The notes under the pieces were generated by a model, which saw nothing but the letters and a program-made list of their open reading frames with translations, did no database searches and had not been told where the DNA came from. Both the position numbers and the translations under genes were made by a program. From Nostoc sp. XA010 (GTDB lineage: Bacteria; Cyanobacteriota; Cyanobacteriia; Cyanobacteriales; Nostocaceae), in assembly GCF_020829625.1 (NCBI RefSeq), contig NZ_JAIVFX010000009.1, positions 124,001-188,000 on the forward strand: a stretch of DNA of 64,000 nt, read 5' to 3'. Shown here in pieces: positions 53,993-63,386 of the stretch. How positions within the stretch are numbered: position 1 is the stretch's first letter; each line of letters begins with the position of its first letter.

Positions 53993-54082
53993 ATGGCTTC
54001 AGGCGAAAACACCATCAACATTTGGCAGATGGAAATGCCGGAGGGTTCCACAGGAAGAATGACCCCAAAAGCCTTATGTTAA
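53993..54082 (+). CDS. Possible 29-residue upstream peptide
   Basis: ATG 53993 opens a frame beginning MASGENTINIWQMEMPEGST and ending in PKALC, with TAA at 54080-54082. The stop overlaps the ATG of the kinase (TAATG), a layout that usually couples translation. AGAGGAT directly before the ATG may serve as ribosome-binding site though spacing is short. The peptide looks more protein-like than the overlapping frame in the kinase's possible 64-residue extension. It could be a real leader peptide, or the true kinase N-terminus separated by a frameshift. Confidence 0.4.
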   Translation: MASGENTINIWQMEMPEGSTGRMTPKALC

Positions 54083-57000
54083 TGCTAGATTACCCGCTTT
54101 ATGACTTTCAGGCAACCGTACCTAGCTGCCCCCAAACAAGTTCTCTGGCAGTGGTGTTAGAGATTTTTGAGCAAGAGCAGTGCGATCGCTTGGTAGTAGT
54201 GAATCAACAACAATCCCCCATCGGATTGCTGTATTCTGCCCGTTTAATCCAAAAATTATTAGCACATAGTGACGATAAAAATCTAAATTTACATGAATCA
54301 CTCTCTATCTGGGGTAAAGGTCTAATTGAGCCAATACAGACAATATCAGCTTCTGAGCGTGTAGAGCAATTAGGCTTGCACTTGAATTATGCCCAAGCCG
54401 AAAAGCAGAACTTAGATTGGGCGCTGATTGACTCTCATGGCCAATATTTGGGGCTGCTAGATAGTTCCCGCCTGTTGCGATCGCTGGCTAAAGAACGCAT
54501 GGCTGGATTACAAAGTTCTGACCATCGCCATGAGTATGGTACTCGTGTACAGCCGCCAAATCAACCCAAGTCATTGGGACACCAGCCACTAGTGCTGTTG
54601 TTGGAAAGACTGCCTTGGCCTTTGATGTTGCAAACGGGTACTGGCGAGGTGCTAGCACGAAATCCCGCCTGGTGGGAGCAATTAGGAGCCTTGAAAGATC
54701 CAGAAGGAGTTAGGCAACAGGTGGAGGCAATACTTGTCCCTAAACCCTCCGAAAAACCAGAATATGTCAGCCAACAAGCAATCAAGGTTTATCCCAATGG
54801 TAGGGAGAATGAGCATGGTGGTAAAGAGGAACTGACTCAGCAAGAAGCATCACCAGATCCTGTATACAGTCGCTGCTATTTGGATAGTCAAGTAGGGACT
54901 TGTACTTGCGTTGTCGAAGTGCAAAATGGTCAGGAGCGAATCTGGCAGTTTGCCAAAATTCCTTTAGATAGTCCTGAGTTTCAAGTCATGAGTGCTGAAG
55001 CTGAGGTTGCACTCAGCGAGGATTTGTGGTTGATTTTAGCTACTGATGTGACTGAACAGCAGCAGCTTTGCAAAGAATTGGCTGCAAAGAATGCCGATTT
55101 AATTCAACTAAATCGGTTGAAAGATGAATTTTTAGCTTGTATTAGTCATGAACTCAAAACTCCCCTAACTGCCGTTTTAGGATTATCGCGGTTGCTGGTG
55201 GATCAGCAGTTGGGAGAACTTAATGAGCGTCAAGCCCGTTATGCGGGACTGATTCATCAAAGTGGACGCCACCTGATGAGCGTGGTGAATGACATTTTGG
55301 ATTTGACCCGGATGGAAACGGGACAAATGGATTTGACGCTGACTCCGGTGAAAATTCAGGCTGTGTGCGATCGCGCCTTATCAGATGCTAAAGCCATCCA
55401 CACTCAAACTACTAAAACTACATCTGCCTCACCAACTCAAAACGCCCGTTCATCTGCTCCCCAATTCTGCCTTTCCATTGAACTAGGTTTAGACCAGATA
55501 GTGGCAGATGAATTGCGCTTGCGCCAGATGCTAGTACACCTACTTTCCAACGCCTTTAAATTCACCGAAATATCTGGTGAAATTGGGCTACGGGTGAGCC
55601 GTTGGGAAGGCTGGATTGCGTTTACTGTTTGGGATACAGGGATTGGGATTCCTGAACACCAGCAACACTTAATCTTTCAAAAATTCCAACAACTAGAAAA
55701 TCCCCTCACACGCCAATTTGAAGGCACTGGTTTGGGGCTGGTATTAACCCGGGCCCTAGCTCGTCTCCACGGAGGAGATGTTAGCTTCTTATCGCGTGAA
55801 GGAAAAGGTAGCCAATTTACACTACTTCTGCCGCCCAGTCCCCCGAAAACAGGCTTTTCGGAACCAGATATGGGAATTGGCGAAGAGGAAGAAACACGAT
55901 ACCAACCGACACGGGAAAACTCTGCCGCCGCTCGTTTGCATGTTACTACGTCCACACAGCATCATCCCGCCAGTTCGCAACGGTTGGTCTTAGTAGTCGA
56001 GGCAGTAGCCCGATATATTGAAGACTTGACCGAACAACTAAAAGGTTTAGGATATCGGGTAGTGATTGCGCGATCGGGAACAGAAGCAGTCGAAAAAGCT
56101 CGGCGCTTGCAACCAATCGCCATATTTTTGAATCCGTTGCTACCCCTGCTATCAGGCTGGGATGTGCTGACTTTACTGAAATCTGACACCGCAACCCGGC
56201 ATATATCTGTAATTGTGACCGCAACGGGAGCCGAAAAGGAGCAAGCATTTGCTAACCGAGCCGATGGTTTCTTAAGCTTGCCAGTAGAGAATCACCTTTT
56301 AGCACCAGTTCTCGAAAAATTATGTACTTCACCAGCAGTTTTGTCGCAAGGGTTAAACAACAGCGCAATTGTGCCAACTAAAACCCCACTGCGAATTCTC
56401 AGGTTGGTGAATCCCCAGTTGGAATCGGTTAATCCCCACCCCTCACTTCGAGAACACCGCGTGATTGAAGTAGATGACTTAGATCAAGCAGAACTTTTAG
56501 CGCGGGTATGGCAGTTTGATGTTATTTTGCTAGATGTCGAAAGTACCACCGCCCAAATTTATCTACAAGAACTAATTCAGCATCCACGTTTGGCGGCTAT
56601 ACCACTAGTTACTTGCGATGTTGCAACTACTCTAATAGCTTCTAAAATACCAGAATTATCTGTATTTCCTTACTTAACACCATTTGCTAAAGACAACAGC
56701 AGTCGCACCGAGAAAACAGATGCCTTACTATCAGTATTGGAAATTGCTTCTGGTATTTGCTGTCCTCCTAACATCTTGGTAGTGGATTTGACAATGCTGC
56801 GTGATTTACCACAGGTAAGACGCAAGCAACTTAAGAGTTCTCGGACAGCAAAAAATTGCTCAATTAGCAGTGAAACTGCAAAACGGGGGTCTGAGTGGTT
56901 CCAAGCTTTAATTCAGTACCTACAAACAGCAGGCTTCAAAGCGGCGATGAGTCCCTGTTGGGCAGAAGTATTACAACAAATTCGCCACCAAAGCGTTGAC

Positions 57001-57315
57001 TTACTGCTAATTTGTTTAGGAGAATCCGTTATCCACAAAGACGTGCTAAAAGCATTGAAAACATTGGGAGATTCGCCTGATAAATTACCACCAATTTTAG
57101 TACTGAATCAGCGATTAAATCACCCAGAAACCAGTTTCCAGTCTGGGGTAGCTTACAAGGAAATTGACAAGCAGAAGAAGAATGGTTTGGAATCTATAGA
57201 AACTGTTGTTGGTGCGATCGCTACCCAAATATTACCGCGATCAATATCAATGGAAGACCTCTTAAACCAGATCAATCATGCTTTAGCTGCCAATGGTTAC
57301 AATGACAAATGTTGA
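54082..57315 (+). CDS. Hybrid histidine kinase with CBS-like and pseudo-receiver domains
   Basis: A 1077-residue protein from ATG 54082 (MLDYPLYDFQATV); the frame is open to 53890, but the extra 64 residues are basic and unconvincing. Residues 1-140 look like a CBS pair (SLAVVLEIFEQEQCDRLVVV, PIGLLYSARLIQKLL). A PAS-like region follows (about 175-335). The kinase core has H-box FLACISHELKTPLTAVLG (about 350), N-box LLSNAFKFTE, G1 VWDTGIGIPE and G2 FEGTGLGLV, all intact. After it come receiver-like segments without usual phospho-sites: LVLVVEAVARYIEDL with AIFLNPLLPLLSGWDVL (Asn in place of Asp), then a second with DVILLDVESTTAQ, then a third weak one. It is divergent from kaiABC. CikA of the clock also ends in a pseudo-receiver, so a clock link is a reasonable guess only. 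Confidence 0.88.
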   Translation: MLDYPLYDFQATVPSCPQTSSLAVVLEIFEQEQCDRLVVVNQQQSPIGLLYSARLIQKLLAHSDDKNLNLHESLSIWGKGLIEPIQTISASERVEQLGLHLNYAQAEKQNLDWALIDSHGQYLGLLDSSRLLRSLAKERMAGLQSSDHRHEYGTRVQPPNQPKSLGHQPLVLLLERLPWPLMLQTGTGEVLARNPAWWEQLGALKDPEGVRQQVEAILVPKPSEKPEYVSQQAIKVYPNGRENEHGGKEELTQQEASPDPVYSRCYLDSQVGTCTCVVEVQNGQERIWQFAKIPLDSPEFQVMSAEAEVALSEDLWLILATDVTEQQQLCKELAAKNADLIQLNRLKDEFLACISHELKTPLTAVLGLSRLLVDQQLGELNERQARYAGLIHQSGRHLMSVVNDILDLTRMETGQMDLTLTPVKIQAVCDRALSDAKAIHTQTTKTTSASPTQNARSSAPQFCLSIELGLDQIVADELRLRQMLVHLLSNAFKFTEISGEIGLRVSRWEGWIAFTVWDTGIGIPEHQQHLIFQKFQQLENPLTRQFEGTGLGLVLTRALARLHGGDVSFLSREGKGSQFTLLLPPSPPKTGFSEPDMGIGEEEETRYQPTRENSAAARLHVTTSTQHHPASSQRLVLVVEAVARYIEDLTEQLKGLGYRVVIARSGTEAVEKARRLQPIAIFLNPLLPLLSGWDVLTLLKSDTATRHISVIVTATGAEKEQAFANRADGFLSLPVENHLLAPVLEKLCTSPAVLSQGLNNSAIVPTKTPLRILRLVNPQLESVNPHPSLREHRVIEVDDLDQAELLARVWQFDVILLDVESTTAQIYLQELIQHPRLAAIPLVTCDVATTLIASKIPELSVFPYLTPFAKDNSSRTEKTDALLSVLEIASGICCPPNILVVDLTMLRDLPQVRRKQLKSSRTAKNCSISSETAKRGSEWFQALIQYLQTAGFKAAMSPCWAEVLQQIRHQSVDLLLICLGESVIHKDVLKALKTLGDSPDKLPPILVLNQRLNHPETSFQSGVAYKEIDKQKKNGLESIETVVGAIATQILPRSISMEDLLNQINHALAANGYNDKC

Positions 57316-57362
57316 TGGGAACTGGGTACTGGGAACTGGGTACTGGGTACTGGGTACTGGGG
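57316..57362. repeat. STRR tract (GGGTACT heptamers)
   Basis: Tandem GGGAACTGGGTACTGGGAAC and GGGTACTGGGTACTGGGTAC units directly after the kinase stop codon. Confidence 0.88.
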
Positions 57363-57430
57363 AAAAATTCTTTTAAGATTGGTTGGGATATAAATCTACA
57401 TACTTATCTTTCCTAGTCCCCAATTCCCAA

Positions 57431-59362
57431 TCAAGATATATCCATTTTTTCAGTTTTCTTTTTCTTAAAAGGAACTCGAACCAAGTTATAAGCACCCTTG
57501 GTCGATAAATTCTTGTAATCATCGGGCTGTAAGTCCATTTGTAAAAACTTTTTCTGTTCAGCCAACAGCAGCACTGAAGCAGGTTTTAGCCCTTTGGCAG
57601 CCTGGTTTTTGATGTGCTCTATAGCCTCTTGAGGAAATCTTAAATAATTTACGTGAATGTGGCTGTAAAATACCACACTAGGCTTTTTGAACCCAAGCAT
57701 GATCAATTCTTCATTTGGTTGTTTTGCTTCTAGAATGACCGCAGACAACTCCCTTAAAGGTAATTGACGTTCTCGATCAATAAAGAACGAAGCAGGCGTT
57801 AAAACAAAAATTAAAAACGCCACAAACCCTATTAAATTAATAGCAATAACCTGGTTCCATTGGTGATTTAGTAATAAACCCGCAACTAAAACGGCACAAA
57901 CTAACCACATTACCCCGGCTATTACTGGTAAACCAGTTCGTTGAATTTGTTCGTGGAAGTTGCTTATAGCTGGATCAGTACCTAATATGTGGGTTATGTT
58001 AAACAGTGCTATAGACAGAACTGATAAAAATACTACATTCACCCAACCACTCACTCGGAGATAAGAGGGGGAGATGGGAGAGGTGGGAGAGGAAGAAACA
58101 GGTATTTTTTGCCTAGCCTCTGTATCCTGGAAAAAGTCACTCCACAACAAGGCTACTAGAATAGCTGCTGCTGGCATTAAAGGCAACACGTAGCTAGGGA
58201 GTTTGGTAACAGCAACGGTGAAAAAGCCAAAGATGCTAGCAAACCACAACCAGGCGAATAAACCAAACTGTTGAAAACGTTCAAGGGATCGCCAGTGCGA
58301 TCGCTGCCAAAACTTTAATCTTACTATAGAGAGTGGTAAATACACTGAGTAGGGCGCAAAACCCAGCAGCACTACTAAAAAGTAAAAATACCAAGGTGCT
58401 GAGTGACCATTAACTACTTCTGTAAAGCGTTCTAGGTTGTGATAGCCAAAAAAGGCATTAATATAATTCCAGCCATTACGCCAAATTACTAAAGCATACC
58501 AGGGCACTGATAAACCTAAAATTATCAATACACCCACGAGAAGGCGCATTTCTCGCAACACCTCTCGAAATTTTCCTACGTAAAGCAAAAATACGGCAAC
58601 AATTAGCCCTGGTAAAACAATTCCCACTGGGCCTTTAGTCAAAATTGCGCCAGCAATCAGCACATAAAAAGCTAAATACCACTTATTAGGGAATAGGGCA
58701 GAAGAGGCAGTCCGGGGGGCAGGGTGCAGAGGAGAGGAATTTTCCCCCTGCTCCCTGCTCCCTGCTCCCTGCTCCCTACCCCCTCCCTTGCCTGCATAGC
58801 CGAGAAAGAAACATAACAAAGCTGATGCGATACATCCGGTGAGCAGCATATCAGAGACACCAGTTCTTGCCCAAATAATAGTTTCGGGATTGAGTGCCAT
58901 GAGCGCTGCTGCTATAAAAGATGTTTTGTAGCGGCGATTAGGACGTGAAACTTGCTCTAATTCGTCTTGTTTAGCGAAATACCACTGTATGGTATAAAAA
59001 ACTAAACAAACTAAGGCGAAGGCTGCGATCGCTGAAGGAAGGCGTACTGCCCACTCATTCACCCCTATAATTGCATAAGCGATCGCTTGACACCAGTAAA
59101 TTAAAGCAGGTTTATCGAAACGAGTGTCACCATTGAAAAATGGGGTAATCCAATCACCTGTGACGAACATCTGGCGGGAAGCTTCGGCAAACAACGGCTC
59201 TGTCTCATCAATCAAGCCAATATTGCCCAAATTCCACCCAAAAGCTATCCAGCCAATCAATATCAACCACAAAATTGACACAGTTACACCAAGGGCTGGA
59301 TTCTTTGCTATTTTGTTGAACCACTGATCAACAGTGTGCTTAACACTCAATTTCATGCTCAT
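57431..59362 (-). CDS. GT39/ArnT-like membrane glycosyltransferase with in-frame STRR
   Basis: A 643-residue polytopic membrane enzyme of the GT-C fold (PMT/ArnT group) that transfers sugars from polyprenyl phosphate. The first loop has the catalytic acidic motif GNIGLIDETEPLFAEASRQM; further marks are DWITPFFNGDTRFDKPALIY and NEWAVRLPSAIAA. About 11 to 12 helices are visible. Two low-complexity stretches read through repeats: GGGREQGAGSREQGENSSPL (about 190-210; DNA 58706-58791) between helices, and SSSPTSPISPSYLRVSG (DNA about 58058-58110). Both fall in loops, so folding may survive. The acceptor (lipid, protein or polysaccharide) is unknown. Confidence 0.9.
   Translation of the reverse strand: MSMKLSVKHTVDQWFNKIAKNPALGVTVSILWLILIGWIAFGWNLGNIGLIDETEPLFAEASRQMFVTGDWITPFFNGDTRFDKPALIYWCQAIAYAIIGVNEWAVRLPSAIAAFALVCLVFYTIQWYFAKQDELEQVSRPNRRYKTSFIAAALMALNPETIIWARTGVSDMLLTGCIASALLCFFLGYAGKGGGREQGAGSREQGENSSPLHPAPRTASSALFPNKWYLAFYVLIAGAILTKGPVGIVLPGLIVAVFLLYVGKFREVLREMRLLVGVLIILGLSVPWYALVIWRNGWNYINAFFGYHNLERFTEVVNGHSAPWYFYFLVVLLGFAPYSVYLPLSIVRLKFWQRSHWRSLERFQQFGLFAWLWFASIFGFFTVAVTKLPSYVLPLMPAAAILVALLWSDFFQDTEARQKIPVSSSPTSPISPSYLRVSGWVNVVFLSVLSIALFNITHILGTDPAISNFHEQIQRTGLPVIAGVMWLVCAVLVAGLLLNHQWNQVIAINLIGFVAFLIFVLTPASFFIDRERQLPLRELSAVILEAKQPNEELIMLGFKKPSVVFYSHIHVNYLRFPQEAIEHIKNQAAKGLKPASVLLLAEQKKFLQMDLQPDDYKNLSTKGAYNLVRVPFKKKKTEKMDIS
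58706..58791. repeat. C-rich STRR inside the GT39 gene
   Basis: GGCAGTCCGGGGGGCAGGGT on the left and tandem CTCCCTG heptamers (58751-58771) plus CTCCCTACCCCCTCCCTTG on the right, with partial complementarity between the two parts. Read in frame on the minus strand as Gly-Arg-Glu-Gln-Gly-Ala repeats. Confidence 0.88.
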
Positions 59363-59633
59363 TAGTCAATAGTCAACAATCACTACTCAATAGTCGTTGA
59401 TTATCTATCTTTTGTTCTTCGGAGTTTTAAATTCAACAATATTACACTTTTTCCTGTTCAGTAACGCCAGTTGTTCTAAGTCGCCAAAGAAACTTCTCCA
59501 ATACACTAGTACCGCAAGGCGGAAGTCAAAAGTCAAAAGTCACGCATTCAAAAGTATTATGGAATAAGCACTTTAGGGATTCTAAATGGTTACTCTATTT
59601 CTGCCGTCGCGTACTAGTACTACTAAATATTGA

Positions 59634-60272
59634 CTATGGACTCAGCACTAGTTGCCATTCTCTGTTCTGGGAATTCCATTTAGGTAATTGAGTTTCGCCG
59701 ACAATATAGGGGCCCCAGTAACGACGGGAACCATCTTGTGCGAAAGCAACTAAAATATCTCCCTTCTCCAGCTTTAAATTATTTTGAGGTAGAGATAAAA
59801 TCAGTCCCTTTTCACTACCTTCTTCGGGAGCAAAATCCCAATGTGCCGGTACATCATAGTTAGCCTGTTTAGTCCCAGAGCCTTTTGCGAGCGACTGTCG
59901 CGCCAGTAGAGCCAACCGTACAGGCTGATTTGTTTGATTGCTCATTCGCAAAGTTCCTTGATCCTTACTTTTGCTAGCTGATTTATCACGCTCTGCCAAG
60001 ACAGGATAAGTATTCTCTTTAATATTATTATGTTCTACTTGATTGCTTGAGGTAGTTGCTGGAGTTGATAGATTAGCGGAAATACCCTTATCAGGTGAAA
60101 CGGGTGTAGATGAAGCCGTCTCCCACTGAGTAGTTTCAGTCGGCGGTTGTGAAGATGTATCTGGGTTTGTAGACTCAAGGGATACGCTCACTCCAAAGCA
60201 TCCCACTAGAGCAGCAAGCAGTCCCAAGCAAAGAACTGTAATACCGACGTTACGATATACTGAGGATTTCAT
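59634..60272 (-). CDS. Predicted lipoprotein, unknown function
   Basis: A 212-residue protein with a hydrophobic signal (NVGITVLCLGLLAALVG) ending in a lipobox LVGC at Cys25. A Ser/Thr/Pro-rich linker runs to about residue 105, then a beta-rich domain: GTLRMSNQTNQPVRLALLAR, NYDVPAHWDFAPEEGSEKGL, KLEKGDILVAFAQDGSRRYW and GPYIVGETQLPKW. No family recognised; it should be attached to a membrane facing the periplasm. Confidence 0.75.
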   Translation of the reverse strand: MKSSVYRNVGITVLCLGLLAALVGCFGVSVSLESTNPDTSSQPPTETTQWETASSTPVSPDKGISANLSTPATTSSNQVEHNNIKENTYPVLAERDKSASKSKDQGTLRMSNQTNQPVRLALLARQSLAKGSGTKQANYDVPAHWDFAPEEGSEKGLILSLPQNNLKLEKGDILVAFAQDGSRRYWGPYIVGETQLPKWNSQNREWQLVLSP

Positions 60273-60834
60273 ATTGATAGTTATTAGAAATAAATATTTT
60301 GTTTAGGCTTGACCAAATAGTAGCCTATTATCCCAAAAGGGAATCATAGAAAGTAGTCTAATATAAACTTTCCTACAATTAGCGATACCAATGTATTATA
60401 AACATCATTTTGATGAGAAAATATTTGGAGGAAATAATTTACTTGATGTTTGATAAACTTGGGGTACAAATACCCATTGCTTTGTGTCTTGACCGTAGGC
60501 TTGGATAAAAACAAGAAAATTAGATACCGAGCCAGCCAATTCATTTGTATAAAGAAAAATAAAAACTTCGTGAAACCACTAGCGGCCCTAACAAGGCGTT
60601 TTTTGCCAAACCCTTATATAAATCTAAGATGCATATTTCATCTTGCGTTAGAATAAGCAGCCTTTTAAGGGGCTATGCTTGCCTAAACATGATAGGATGT
60701 GCAAATTTGAATCAACGCTGAAAGCCCAGCAGATATCTATAATATTAACAAACAAGCTGAGGTTAAAACCAATATCCTCTTTTGAATATAAAGATATTTC
60801 AAGATATCTTGACTTTTCCGCAGAAGTCTATGTG
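60273..60834. other. Intergenic, about 560 bp, no clear gene
   Basis: Divergent region upstream of the lipoprotein and Ycf20-like genes. AT-rich. Contains a short AGCC-TTTTAA-GGGGCT hairpin-like piece at about 60659-60674. The frame of the Ycf20-like gene is open to 60679 but the added residues do not match the family. Confidence 0.45.
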
Positions 60835-61167
60835 ATGCAAAACACTCGTCTCAATAACTTATTCGATGCCATTGCTACACGCTTGGGGCAATGGTTTTTA
60901 AATCCTTGGCGGCGACTATCGTTGCTGATAATTAGTTTTTTGTTCGGTTTTTTTCTGGGAAACGCAGTTTCCACTACAGCCGGTCAAGAGGGTGTGTTGG
61001 ATATTGTGGTAGCTGCTTTTTTAGTACTGCTGACGGAAGTTACCAGTAGGATATTTTATAGTCCCAGGTTTTTGTCAAGGCGATCGCTCTTGGTAGACTC
61101 ACTAAATCTCCTGAAAGTTGGTTTCATCTACAGCCTGTTTCTCGAAGCCTTTAAGCTGGGATCGTAG
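60835..61167 (+). CDS. Ycf20-like (DUF565) membrane protein
   Basis: A 110-residue membrane protein conserved in cyanobacteria and plastids. It starts MQNTRLNNLFDAIATRLGQW, continues FLNPWRRLSLLIISFLFGFF, then LDIVVAAFLVLLTEVTSRIF, and ends IYSLFLEAFKLGS; all are DUF565/Ycf20 marks. In Chlamydomonas and Arabidopsis, Ycf20 proteins are needed for full non-photochemical quenching; the bacterial role is not known. The ATG at 60835 matches the family start. The glycerate kinase gene begins 4 bases after the stop, so the two form an operon. Confidence 0.88.
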   Translation: MQNTRLNNLFDAIATRLGQWFLNPWRRLSLLIISFLFGFFLGNAVSTTAGQEGVLDIVVAAFLVLLTEVTSRIFYSPRFLSRRSLLVDSLNLLKVGFIYSLFLEAFKLGS

Positions 61168-61171
61168 GGAG

Positions 61172-62194
61172 ATGGAGATGGAGAAGCAGTCAGCAAGAGA
61201 AGCGGCATTAGCAGATGAGTTGAGGGCCAAAGCTTTTGGCATCACGCCGGAAAATGTCGATGAAGTGATAGAAAAGCGATCGCATTTACTAAAATCTGTC
61301 TTACCAGCTTTTAGCCAACTCTGCCAAACTACTTTTAAAATCGAACCCAAGGAAATGTTACAGGTGTTGTGGGACTTGTGGCTGCCTTTGGGAATCAAGA
61401 TAGCATCGCAGCGCCAACAGTTAGAACGCCCCCTGATTCAAGGAATATTGGGGGGGCAAGGCACTGGTAAAACCACAATGTCCAAGGTTCTCAGTTTGAT
61501 TCTCGATCAGTTGGGATACCGGACTGTGAGTTTATCTTTGGATGACTTATATAAAACTTACAGCGATCGCTTACTTTTAACACAGCAAGATCCCCGCTTG
61601 ATTTGGCGCGGCCCACCAGGAACCCACGATGTAGATTTAGGCTTAAATGTACTAGACCAAATTCGCCAGTTGCAAAATCCTGTGATGGTTCCCCGCTTTG
61701 ATAAATCTGCTTTTGGAGGTGCTGGCGATCGCACTAGTTCAGAAATTGTCACAGGCGTAGATATTGTACTATTTGAAGGTTGGTTTGTGGGCGTGCGACC
61801 AATTGACCCAGATGTATTTGACACTGCACCACCGCCAATTCTTACAGATGAAGATAAAGCATTTGCTCGTGATATCAATCGTCGCCTCCACGATTATTTA
61901 CCACTGTGGGAGCAATTAGACAGCTTAATTGTGCTATATCCAACTGATTATCGCTGTTCTTTGGAGTGGCGCAAACAGGCGGAACAGCAGATGATTGCTG
62001 CGGGTAAATCGGGGATGAGCAATTCAGAGATAGAGCAATTTGTCAATTATTTTTGGCGATCGCTTCACCCGGAATTATTCATCAAGCCGTTGTTAAAAGA
62101 TGCCACAGTGGTTGATCTAGTGATTGAGATTCATGCTGATCATAGCTTTGGTGAAGTGTATTGCGGATTAATTCGTAATTCGGGCGTTGCATAG
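61172..62194 (+). CDS. D-glycerate 3-kinase (photorespiratory)
   Basis: A 340-residue P-loop kinase of the plant/cyanobacterial GLYK type, which makes 3-phosphoglycerate from glycerate as the last step of photorespiration. The P-loop is QGILGGQGTGKTTMSKVL; other family blocks are TVSLSLDDLYKTYSDRL, WRGPPGTHDVDLGLNVL, VMVPRFDKSAFGGAGDR and FEGWFVGVRPID. ATG 61172 and 61178 are both possible starts, directly after the Ycf20-like stop, with GGGAG in between; the frame upstream of them lies inside the preceding gene. Confidence 0.93.
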   Translation: MEMEKQSAREAALADELRAKAFGITPENVDEVIEKRSHLLKSVLPAFSQLCQTTFKIEPKEMLQVLWDLWLPLGIKIASQRQQLERPLIQGILGGQGTGKTTMSKVLSLILDQLGYRTVSLSLDDLYKTYSDRLLLTQQDPRLIWRGPPGTHDVDLGLNVLDQIRQLQNPVMVPRFDKSAFGGAGDRTSSEIVTGVDIVLFEGWFVGVRPIDPDVFDTAPPPILTDEDKAFARDINRRLHDYLPLWEQLDSLIVLYPTDYRCSLEWRKQAEQQMIAAGKSGMSNSEIEQFVNYFWRSLHPELFIKPLLKDATVVDLVIEIHADHSFGEVYCGLIRNSGVA

Positions 62195-62363
62195 ATACCT
62201 CATCCGCTTGTTGGCGGATTTCGTAATCAAACGGGATCATGATCGCCCTGCTAATCTCAAGTAACTGATTCGTGGGGTTGATAGCCCTACCACGCGGGTA
62301 TCTATATTCGGAGATGTCAACTTGAGTCTTGGCGTTAGACAAAGTGCAGAGTGGTAGAAAAAA

Positions 62364-63320
62364 TTAAGCGTTTTCCCGATCTCCCACTCTTATTTTCTCA
62401 TCCAAAAACTTTAGCTGTTGATATATACAGCTAATCTGCGGTAAATCTACATCTGCTGCTTGCGCTTTCCGTAATGGGTTCCCGAAAATTGCTTCTACTT
62501 CCATAGGTCGCCTTTCGTCGTAGTCAATTTTCATACTGGTACGATAAGGCTTCATGTTCAAGGTGTAATCCAGCATTGTTTGAATAAAGCTATCAGGAAT
62601 GATGCGTCCGCAACTTTTCGACCCTGCTGTAACTTCATACATCAACTGTTCAATTAATTTGCGGGTGTGGACATAGGACATTAACTCATCTGTTCTAGCG
62701 TTGAGAATTACAGACAGTCCATTATAAGGAATATTCCACACCAATTTTTTCCATCGCCCTAGTAATAAGTCTTCAACTAATTCTATTGAGATACCAGCAC
62801 TAGTAAAGTCATCGGCAATTTGCCGCATCTTATCTGTAATCCCAGTAGGATCATAGCCAGAAGCATATCCCCCTACGATAATTTTTCCATAGTCGAGGTG
62901 GCGGATATGTCCTGCTCCGACTTTATTAGAACAAAGAAAACACAACCCACCAATAATGCTGACATTGCCAACTATTTTGGCAACTTCTTCTTCCAGCGCC
63001 AGTCCATTTTGCAATACCAACACTACCCCATCATCCCTGACGAGTGGCGGTAACATCTGCGGCAATAAATGGTTTTGTGTCGTCTTTAGTGCTACCACCA
63101 CCACATCGCATTGTGGCATTTTTTCTATATCATTGTAAGCGTTGACTTGAGTCAGGGCGAAATCACCATCTTTTGACTCAATAACTAAACCAGATTTACT
63201 CACATATTCATAATCACTCTTCAGCAAAAAGTGGACATCTAAACCAGCTTTTTGCAGTTTTGCACCATAAAAGCCACCTAATGCACCAGTTCCTAGAATG
63301 GCGTAACTACGCTTGGACAT
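62364..63320 (-). CDS. PanE/ApbA-like ketopantoate reductase family protein
   Basis: A 318-residue NAD(P)-dependent oxidoreductase. It starts MSKRSYAILGTGALGGFYGA with the GxGxxG cofactor loop. Later come VVVVALKTTQNHLL, LVLQNGLALEEEVAKIVG and the C-terminal helical domain (LLLGRWKKLVWNIPYNGLS, RRPMEVEAIFGNPLRKAQAA) with the family Lys and Glu. It may make pantoate for coenzyme A, but there are several paralogues of unknown substrate, so panE is not assigned. ATG 63320 fits the family; the frame opens at 63344. Confidence 0.9.
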   Translation of the reverse strand: MSKRSYAILGTGALGGFYGAKLQKAGLDVHFLLKSDYEYVSKSGLVIESKDGDFALTQVNAYNDIEKMPQCDVVVVALKTTQNHLLPQMLPPLVRDDGVVLVLQNGLALEEEVAKIVGNVSIIGGLCFLCSNKVGAGHIRHLDYGKIIVGGYASGYDPTGITDKMRQIADDFTSAGISIELVEDLLLGRWKKLVWNIPYNGLSVILNARTDELMSYVHTRKLIEQLMYEVTAGSKSCGRIIPDSFIQTMLDYTLNMKPYRTSMKIDYDERRPMEVEAIFGNPLRKAQAADVDLPQISCIYQQLKFLDEKIRVGDRENA

Positions 63321-63386
63321 TTTGCTAACAAAGAGATTTTTCAATGATCATAGAATACGTTGTAAACATAACTTCTTTTGACTTGA

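Noticed and set aside
62082..62342. Minus-strand frame of 86 codons overlapping the end of glycerate kinase
   Set aside because: Most of the frame's 3' part is antisense to a well-conserved gene. The upstream part (SEYRYPRGRAINPTNQ) looks protein-like but I could not place it; it may be a fragment of a lost gene and is not strong enough to call.
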